DNA from: Asterias amurensis
Taxonomy: Eukaryota; Echinodermata; Asteroidea; Forcipulatida; Asteriidae
Assembly: GCF_032118995.1 (NCBI RefSeq)
Contig: NC_092668.1
Coordinates: 7,047,501 to 7,111,500, forward strand
Direction: 5' to 3'
DNA length: 64,000 nucleotides
Shown piece by piece: positions 24,628 to 35,000 of the stretch (the first letter of the stretch is position 1; each line of letters begins with the position of its first letter). A model generated the notes under the pieces. That model did not search any database. It had not been told where the DNA came from and saw only the letters and a program-made list of their open reading frames with translations. The translations under genes and the position numbers were made by a program.

Positions 24628-24957
24628 TGACAAGTAATGGGGAGAGGTTGATGGTATAAAACATTGTGAGAAACGGCTCCCTCTGAAGTGCCATAGTTTT
24701 CGAGAAAGAAGAAATTTTCCACGAATTTGATTTCGAGACCTCAGGTTTAGAACTTGAGGTCTCGAAATCAACCATCTAAACGCACACAACTTCGTGTGAC
24801 AAGGGTGTTTTTTCTTTAAGTATAGTATTATCTCACAAGTTCGATGACCGATTGAGCTCAAATTTTCACAGGTTTGTTATTTGATGCATTTGTTGAGATA
24901 CACCAACTGTGAAGGCTAGTCTTTGACAATTACCAACATAGTGTCCACTTCCTTTAA
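24628..24957. mobile_element. TTAA element, family A, left end missing
   Basis: Starts at GGTGACAAGTAATGGGGAGA and ends at the intact terminus GTGTCCACTTCCTTTAA. Confidence 0.8.
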
Positions 24958-26089
24958 AATTATTCTATAGTTACACCTTGGAGTATTCTGGATGGCCGGC
25001 TATAGCCTACCCTGAAATTGGTCCTACTTTCCACTTTAGAGGCTGGGCAGTGACATTTCGAAATTGACGGATTGGCGTATTATACACCGGTATAAGTGAG
25101 TTAGATATGGCACTTCCAAACCGAGAACCTACGACAAAAGAGAACAGTGTCAAACGCTCGGCCAAAGGTCCGCAGTTGGCAAAGAAAGCCAATGGGAGCT
25201 GTCACAAAAATAAAGGTATACATTGCAGCAGGTAGAGTGAGCGTAGGTCTAGTGAAGTGCTGCACTTGTTTGCTTTTGGCTCCAAGGGGGCGTGATCCCC
25301 ATAATATGAAATATTGAGCAGATCATTTCAAGTTTTGGAGTCACTGAATAATCTCCCATTTACTTTAAAACGAATGTGCTCAGAATATTATATGTTACGC
25401 ATTGGTCTAGATCGCTCGGAAAAGTTGTCACTTCATCAACCAATGTCAAGCGGATGCTGATCCTCGGCCTCACAAACAGACGACGCGGACAATTAATAAT
25501 TCGTTACTTTGCTGCATAGCGCCCCCACTAGTTTGACAAATTCAAGGGTGACCTATTAATTATTGCACGTAAAAATAAATATTAATCAAATTTCAAAGTA
25601 ACTAATGCGTCCTTTAAAAATTCTTAAAACTCTTTCTTGTTAATTTAAAGTAAACAAAAACACATTTTGACTAGAACTATTTATTTTTTGTGGTATTTTG
25701 TTAGTTTTAATTTAATTTTGTTTACGGACAAAGTGCGTTGAACAACCAAAACAATGTGACTTCAGATTTTGCTGTCAAAATAACAACATTGCTCCAGGTT
25801 CTGCGAAGTCATTCATTCCTTGACGAAAATGTTATCGTGGAAAAGGGAGATTTGCTAATAACAAAAAGGTATAGGAAATAACTGAGCTTAGAAGCAGACT
25901 TTAAACAACTGCTTCTTGAAACTTGGTTATTCTTCATTTTGTTTATTTTTTCGCTGGTAAACTCAACTTGAAAAGTCCATCATTCGACTGTATTCATTGT
26001 TTTGTTACTATTTTATAACAAACAAAAACAGTTACAGGTACACCGTACACGAACAAGTGCCCGATTTGTATTTAAAGTCAACTTGAGAA
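24958..26089. other. Region upstream of RNF181
   Basis: No repeat is recognised. It should contain the RNF181 promoter and 5' UTR; no TATA box is evident. An in-frame TGA at 26084 closes the frame just before the start codon. Confidence 0.4.
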
Positions 26090-29000
26090 ATGGCTTCATA
26101 TTTTGATGAACACGACTGCCAACCTACCAATGGATCAGGTCCAGATGCAAGCACGCTTCTACGATGGGCAAGGTATTAATTAAAACATATTTATAGTATA
26201 CTCAAACAAACCAAAAATCACGTTCTTTAATAATAATTTCATTTTTTTTTTAAGTTGAAAATTAATAATAACTGTAGAGTGTAGGCCCTAACTTTGGTCA
26301 AAAATTAATTAAACTAGGATTAAGTCTTGTGACTGAGACAAACATGTCAACTTAGACCTGTAGACCACTAAACTAACTGTAGCTGTGCTTCCTTTTTTTG
26401 TTTTTTATTTACAATTTTTTTGACATCAGTTGTAATTGTATAACGCCAATGACTGACGATTGCAATGTCATATATTATTATATTCAATGATCATTGTCAT
26501 TAAATTGATAATACGACCATCATAATGTAGGCTATAATTATAGGCGTTGCGACAACGTAACCCTCCCCGCCATCGGGAGGTGGGTTATGTTCGCAACTTC
26601 TTAAGATCAGAGATGAAAATCTTGAGAGACAAAAATAGGAGTACAGCTAATCTCAAGTTACTTATCGTGCTTATAAAAATGGGGGTCTACTCTATTGGTA
26701 CAAAGTTAAAACCAATGTTTGTATGAGAAAGATTGTCAGCTTGGCGTTTATATCCCCCTACTGTGTGTTCGCTTAACGGGAAGATCCTCTTAACTAACGA
26801 TCAAACAGGCAAAATAAAGTGCCATTATGAATCAGGGGAGATGGAGGGACAGAATTATCACAAGTCATGGTTTAACTGGGTAAAATCAAAATTATTATTC
26901 TTTATCCCCGATGCAAATTTAACATATATCGTTGCGGTACCCGCTGCCAAAACATAGGATTCAAACTGCCTTTAGCTACCGGGCTACTCGGTAGTCTAGT
27001 TGGTAAGACACTGCTCTAGAATTGCAAGGGTCGTGGGTTTGAATCCCACCCGATTAACATGCCTACAGGTGATATTTTTTCACAGGACCTGGGAAGTACT
27101 GAGTATGCAGTGCTAACACACATCAGTGTATGGGTAAAATCAAAATTAATATCCTTTAACTATGAAAGAGGTTTGTTCAGCTATCGTCTCATTGGAACGA
27201 ACCTTACACGTTCTAGGAGGTACATGTAGGTGTTGGGCGCGATCGGTCAATCTGCGCGATAAACCGATCGCGCTGCGCTATTGAACGATCAAATTAAGAT
27301 CAATTGGTCGCGCAGCAATTGGTCGATCGCGCAACAATCGGTCGATCGCGCAACAATCGGTCGATCGCGCAATGACATCTTTGCGCGATTGACCGATTGC
27401 GCTACGAGTATTTTTTCCCGTTATCAGTGGATCGCGCAGGAAAGGCTTTGCGCGATCTACCGATCGTGCAGGAATGGGTTTGCGCGATCGACCGATAGTG
27501 CAGGAAAAGTTTTGCGCGATCAACCGATCGTGCAGGAAAAGTTTTGCGCGATCTACCGATCGTGCAGGAATGGTTTCGCGCGTTCGACCGATCGTGCAGG
27601 TAAACTATTCCTTGGGGCGATTTTTCAAAGCAATAAAATTCATAGCAGGACAAATTTTCAGTATCACCATAGTGATTTATATAGTGACGTCACACTACGA
27701 TTGATTTGCAGTTACAATCAATGTTACATCTTTGTGAATTTGGCCCCTGAATATCAGCCGATCGCGCCAAACAATTCCTGCACAATCGGCCGATCGCGCA
27801 AAACCATTCCTGCACAATCGGCCGATCACTCATAACCATTCCTGCACAATGGGCCGATCGCGCTGAGCCATTCTCGCACGATCGGTTGATCGCGCGCATG
27901 TTCGTTGCTGAATGTTACGCGATCGACCGATTGTTGCGCGATCGACCGATTGTTGTGCGATCGACCGATTGCTGCGCGACCAATAGATATTTCAATAGCG
28001 CAGCGCGATCGGTCGATAGCGTAGCGCGATCAACCGATCGCGCAGATTGACCGATCGCGCCCAACATAGGTACATGTAGTAGTAGTGTAAAATAAAAGTC
28101 TGTTTTGAAAAATGGAACATCAGCCAACTTCTGACGGTATCCACATCTGGGTATCACTCTCAGCTAGTTGAACTCAATTAAATTCAATTTCTTTAATTCA
28201 TTACAGATTCCAAGTCAAAAGTGTAAAAAAAATTCCCTGTGTGCACTAAAAAGAATCAATTTGATATTCATTAAAAAACAAAAACATTACATTTTATATA
28301 CACTTGAATTTATTACAAAAATTTTCTTTTAAGCAATAAAAAGGCTAGTTCATATTTCAAAAAGAGAGAAACATCAAAATCTCACCATCAATGATTTAAA
28401 GGCAGTTGACTGGACACTTGGTAGTTACTCAAAATAATTATTATTATAAAACCTTACTTGGTAACGAGTAATGGGGAAGGTTAATAGTATAAAACGTTGT
28501 GAGAAACGGCTCCCTCTGAAGGGCAAAGTAGTTTTCCCCGAATTTGAGACATCAGATTTAGAACTTGCGGTGTCGAAATCAAGCATCTGAAAGCACACAA
28601 CTTTCACCCAGGGGTATAAATGGGTACCTGCGAGGGTAGAGGTTGATATTGTGAATGAAAAGCTTTCGGAGCGCCACGGCAGCTCGGGGCTGTATACTCC
28701 CTAAATGGGAGCTGAGAAATATTGAAAGGATGTTTATTGGCCCAATGACCAGGGGACTAATGTAAAGCGCATTGATACGGTTTATTGTGAAATGCGCTAT
28801 ATAAGAACTTGTTATTATTATTATTAACTTCGTGTGACAAAGTGGTTTTTTTTTTCTTTCATTATTATCTCGCAATTTCGACAACCAATTGACTCAAATT
28901 TCCACAGGTTTGTTGTCCCATGCATGTTGAGACAAAGTGACAAGACTGGTCTTTGACCATTACCAGTAGTGTCCAGAGTCTTTAAATAGAAAAACAACAA

Positions 29001-32000
29001 CTAAGTTACATTTTGAAAAGTTGTTGCGATGATTGTAACACTCCATCCTCGCGGCGGTCGTAGATGATGGAATGTTAGTTACGATCATCGCAACGTGGTC
29101 TAAGCCTAAGAGTATTCTTACAATATGGCTATGTTTTCTCATATAAATTCTCCCCATTGATCAATTTTCTAAAATAATCCCTTTCTCAACAGGTTACTAC
29201 TAAATGATGTTCGATCTTTTGCCGCTAGCTTTGAAGGGTAAGTTTTCATTCAAGGGTTTTGAAAGCTTTTGTAAATTTTTGCCATGTCATGATTCCCTAC
29301 TCACTGTGAATGAAATTGTATGCAAATTTACCTGTAGAAGTAATATATTTTCAATAGTTGTAAAGTTTTTGAGAACAAAATTGAAAATCACAGAGCACTG
29401 TTTTCAGGGGGGGGGGGCGTTATCTGTTGTACATGCTAAAATAATTTTTGTCTCACTGAGACGAAAAATTTTTTATGTGACATTTTTCTACTCATTTCTG
29501 AAAAACGTGAGCACCTCAGCAAGTAAGTTTGTCAGGAAACTTTTAACCAAGATAATCTCCAAATTGTTTAAGGTTATTATAAATCTGTGGAAGTTGTGTT
29601 TTGTGTCATACAAAAAGTACCCAAACCCTTCCGACAACATAAATGTAGAGGGCTTGTAAATGTTTGCAATTTTCAACTATAACTTGGTTGCCAGTTTGAA
29701 AGAGGATCAACAGTTGTTCATTCGTTTTCGTTCTGTTTTATTTAGATTTGATTTTTGGGGTGAGGAGAGAAAAGGTCCTCCAGCCTCTAAGGATGTGATT
29801 GCAAAGTTACAAGAAAAGGTTGTTGGTGTAAATGAAGGTATGTCAAACAGTGTCACTCCTTCCTAAACAATGTACATTCTTGATCCTTTAATCATACTTA
29901 TGGCGTGTAGTGGATGAGTGGTCTAGTGCAACGGATCCAAGCTCTGGTTGTCAGCAGCAGAGTGTGGGTTCGATTCCTACTCATGACACTTGTGCCCTTG
30001 AGCAAGGCACTTAACCTTAAAGGAACACGTTGCCTTGGATCAGTCAGGTTGGTCTTCCAAAAGCCTTTGAAACCGTTTGTTATGAAATGCAAATGGTTAG
30101 ATAGATAATTTAGAAGTAGAATATAATGATCCACACACACATGCCTCGAAATTGCATGGTTTTCGTTTTACGTTGCTCAGAAACTTGGTTGGCCATTTTG
30201 TGGAGTTAAAGTTTTTACTCCATAAAATGGCGGACCGTGTTAGGTAAAAGGAAAACTGTGCAATTTCGAGTGATACTTGTGTTCCACTTTTAAAATATCT
30301 TTCTAACCATATGCATTTCATAACACACGATTTTAAATGCCCTTCAAAGACCAACTCGACTGATCCAAGGCCCTGGTTCCTTTAATTGGTGTTTAAAATG
30401 GTGGGATGGTTTTTCATTCTGCTCTACCAGCCATGCTCCTAGTGGATGGTACCCATGCCTGCATCCTTACAGACTGTGAAGGGAGTAACCCTGTTTCAGC
30501 CCCAGGTAGGTAAGTGGCACCGTGATTTGGGTCGATAGCCCAAGTCAGTTAAGTGTAGCTCACACCTTGAAGTGGCAGTCTAGCATTTTAATGTCTGGCA
30601 TCTCACACGACGTCGGACTTAAGTGTGTCGAACTTACGACGTGTATTATGAAATGATGAATTGTTGAACTCGTCGCAGCTGTGACACGTTGCGTTCTATT
30701 GAAATTTGAAAACTGATTGACTTTGTTTTTTCACTTCCACAGATTCCAGATGTCCAATTTGTCTAGTTGAATACAGCGCCGGTGAAAAATGCAAACAGCT
30801 TCCCTGCAAACACGACTTCCATCCGACCTGCATCTTGCCGTGGCTTGGACAAACCAACACGTGTCCCGTCTGTCGACACGAACTGCCAACTGACGATGAA
30901 GGTTATGAAGAATATAGGAGAGAAAAGGTGAGATATGTTCTAAGAATAATAATAACAATAGTTAGTTTTTATGAAGCGCTTTTCATGCCCGAAGGCGTCC
31001 CAAAGCTCTTTACATTATTTCCCCTGGACACTGGGCCTTAAATCATTCCTTAAACCATCTCAGGTCTCCTGGTGGGGAATATGCAGCCTGTGCAACATTG
31101 ATATGCGCTACTCGGCTAAATCAATCACAAGAACCATCTCTGCCCTAATATAGGTACCCATTTCCCCCTGGGTGGAGAGATATCATGTAGTTAAGTGTCT
31201 TGCTCAGGGACACAAGTTCCGTGACTCCGAACCCACATTCTGCTGAACAGAACAGTTCTGTGTTCTTGTCCGCTCAGACACGACACCATACAACACACTT
31301 CTGTTATGGCCTAGCTGTTGAGAGTACTAGATTCAAACTCTTGTGTTTCTGATCAGCAGAGTGTTGGTTTGAGTCCTGCTCGTGACATGTGTTTTCTTAA
31401 GCAAGACACTTAACCATGATGCTTCATCCTTCGAATGTGACGTAAAGCCGTTGATCCAGTGTGTTGTGTAACGCACGTTAAAGCACCTAGTGCATTTTAT
31501 CCAAAAGAGAAGGGGTTCGCCTTGGTGATCCTGGTTTGCATATTTTGCCACATCACCTTGTAAAGCTTTAATGTTGCTATGTAAAAGGAGTAGATCTCAT
31601 AATTCAAACAAAGTCCCACATACTGTATGTTAAAGCGCCTTGAGCATCACTGAGTGACGAATATGTGCGCTATATAAGAATAGTATAATATCAAAGTCTT
31701 ATATAGCGGGGCAAACCCCTTCTCCTTTTCGATAAGTGCACTGAGTTTTTTGACATGCGGTACACAACAAATGCGACCAACGCCCCTTCCGAAGTGTTTT
31801 GCTTAAGGACACAGGTGGCACGGCTGACCAGACAAGTCTGTTGGCTTTGTGTTTTCAATTGAATAATTGTACTACACTGTGTAGTGACACCTTCCTTGAA
31901 CCATGGAGGAAGGAATAGAAGGAGCTCGAACGAAGGGACTTCAAAAGTCGAACCTGCGGTACCGCGGTCGTTTAACAACACCTCGTAATCACCAACATAC

Positions 32001-35000
32001 CTTATACAGACAATGGGCGACCTGGCGTATGTGAGTTTGCGCGTGCGCACTTGGTTCTTCACTCAACCATGGTGTCGTATGTCGTATGTCGTATGTGTAT
32101 AATACAGAAAAACAAGACCTGAAAAAAATTGTGTACACTTGTGCTCACCAAATCGAAAAACACAATTGAATACCAACCACCCTTGTGTGCTAATACCCAA
32201 ATTTTGAACCACCGCTAGTGACCGGAAAGTCACAAAAAATATGCCATGATGTTTCAGTGAAACACCACAAACGGTAAATGAAAACGTGTATAATTCACAA
32301 TTCTTGTCTCCAATGATTCAATTTTACATGAAGGCAACGGTACAGAGCGGCGGTGCCGCATGTTCTGTACAAAGAAATCTAATCCTGCTCGTTAATCGGC
32401 CGTCCAGCTGGAGGTCTCCTATCTTTTTCCACTGGTTAGACGGGGGCATTGTCAGGGTATTCTTTTGTTACTCTGCGGTTTTGCGGGCGTTCGAGCTCCT
32501 TCTATTCCTTCCTCCATGCTTGAACACAAGTTGAACATGAGCAAGTTGTGTTCAACCAAGTGTTGAATCTGATAAATAATTGATCCCGATCCCGAGGCTG
32601 ATAAATTATTGGGGACTCTTGGTAACACTTGGTGGCAGCAGACTTACCTGATAATTTCCATGGCTTTCAGAAACATGCGTATGCCAAGAGTTATGTATAA
32701 AGAGCAAGAGAGCACACTGGTCTTGAAAAGCGGCCTGGTGTGCTGCCATTTTGTAAGTTGAAAAAACCCGAGCATTGCATAGCGTGGTCAAACACACACA
32801 CCAAGGTGTACTTGATATTCAAGGCACGTACAACGCTCTTACAAAATGGCACGTGTCTCCTCGTGGTCTCGTCACATTTGTGCATGCAGCATCACCAGTG
32901 CGCCCTCTAGTTCTTAAATATAGCTCTATGGCGCATGCTCAGGTCTATGTAAACAATGGAGATTTACAATGTACCTGTTATGTCTGCTGCCACCTAGCGT
33001 TCCAAAGTCTCACATAACCTTTCCACTCTATTGAGTAATGGAGTATAGCCTACTTGGTCGAGCACATAAGAATAGCAAGCGATGAATTTTGATTATCAAC
33101 TGAACTGATACATGTTGTTCTGCATAATTCAAAGGAAATTGCTCATCGATCTTTGTTACAATGGGTTACACCTTACCCTTATGTACTGAGGACATACTTT
33201 AAAGGCACTGGACACTGGTAGTTATTACTCAAAATAATTGTTAGCATAAAATTTTACTTGGTCACGAGCAATGGAGAGCTGTTGATAGTATCAAACGCTG
33301 TGAGAAACAGCCCCCTCTGAAGTCATGTTGTTTTTGAGAAAGAGGTTATTTCTCACTCAAATAATAAACAACTTCAGGCCTGATGCATTTTATTAGATGT
33401 CTTAAAGCATACAATAGTGTGCGACAACGGTGTTTTTTTTGTATTTCATTACTTTCTTGCAACTTTGATGATCAATTGATTACAAGTTTTAACAGATGCA
33501 TATGTTGGAATACACCATGGAGGAAGGAATAGAAGGAGCTCAAACGACCCTCAAAACCGCAGAGTAACAAAAGAATACCCTGACAATGCCCCCGTCTAAC
33601 CAGTGGAAAAAGATAGGAGACCTCCAGCTGGATGGCCGATTAACGAGCAGGATTAGATTTCTTTGTACAGAACATGCGGTACCGCCGCTCTGCACCGTTG
33701 CCTTTGTGTAAAGTTGAATCATTGGAGACAAGAATTGTGAATACGCACGTTTTCATTTAGCATTTGTGGTGTTTCAGTGAAACATGGCATATTTTTTCAT
33801 TTTTTGTGACTTTCCGGTCACTAGCGGTGGTTCAAATTTTTTTTATAAGCACACGAGGGTGGTTGGTATTCAATTGTGTCTTTCGATTTGGTGAGAACAA
33901 GTGTACACAATTTTTATCAGGTCTCAAAAAAGTTGTTTTTCTGTATTATATCCATACGACATACGACACCATGGTTGAGTGAAGAACCAACTGGCACGCG
34001 CAAGCTCACATACTCCAGGTCGCCCATTGTCTGTATAAGGTATGTGGGTGATTACGTGGTGTTGTACAACGACCGCGGTACCGCACGTTCGACTTTTGAT
34101 GTCCCTTCGTTGGAGCTCCTTCTATTCCTTCCTCCATGGATACACCAAGTGAGAGTACTGGTCTTTGACAGTTACCAAGTGCGTTCAGTGCCTTTAAATC
34201 CATCAGACTCAAACTGCGTACATTTGCCAAACTTGTTTTAGACTAAGTTGGTGACCCCTAATATTTAAAGTTCATCCCATCTCCTGCTGAGACACTTCCT
34301 TATTGTAGTTGGAGCTGAACTCTTTGTGCTGGCAGGCTCATGCTTGCGACAAAGTTTTGGCCAGGATTTGGTGTAAGGGTGTCCAAATTTGCTGGAATTT
34401 ATGAAAACTGGATGTCTTATAAGCTTAGCGTCCAAAGTGTGTACTTACAACACATTAAAATGTAAATGACAAAAAAAAAACTGAAACTTTGCATGGTGGA
34501 AGTATAACTAAACTGCGCCAATAAAGTATCTAAACACTTACAAATTGTCAGATATATCGGAACCTGAAATAGTATGCCAAAAAATAATTATTCATTTCGA
34601 GTCACTGTTAATTTCTGCCCATTTTGACACATCTTGTGTTGCGCTACGATGTTGTTTAGTGGATTTATGGACACTTGAGTGGCTTAAGGTCGAATTTCAA
34701 AAGTTGTAAAAGCCCCTATTCAAGCTAAATCGTTGTATTGTGACGAGTAAGAACAGCGTTTCTTTTGTCCACCTTTTATAAACGATTTTTTTGTCGCTTG
34801 TTTGATAAATCGGTTGTGATGAACATCAGCAATAATTGTCAGTAACCAAGCAAAGGGGTCAAAGATGGGAGGCATACAACAATATGGGTTAAGAGCCAGA
34901 ATCCCTGATTATGATGAGACAGGGAAAGGTGGTTCAAGATAACAGGAAAGATGGCTCAAATGACCAAACAGGAAAGAGGATGGATCATTGGTTTGAAAGA

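Noticed and set aside
26980-27055. A tRNA gene
   Set aside because: It has A- and B-box-like motifs but poor stem pairing and a SINE body behind it, so it is listed as a SINE.
27278-27835. Proteins with [12 protein letters not shown]-type repeats
   Set aside because: They are translations of the foldback's tandem DNA repeats on both strands.
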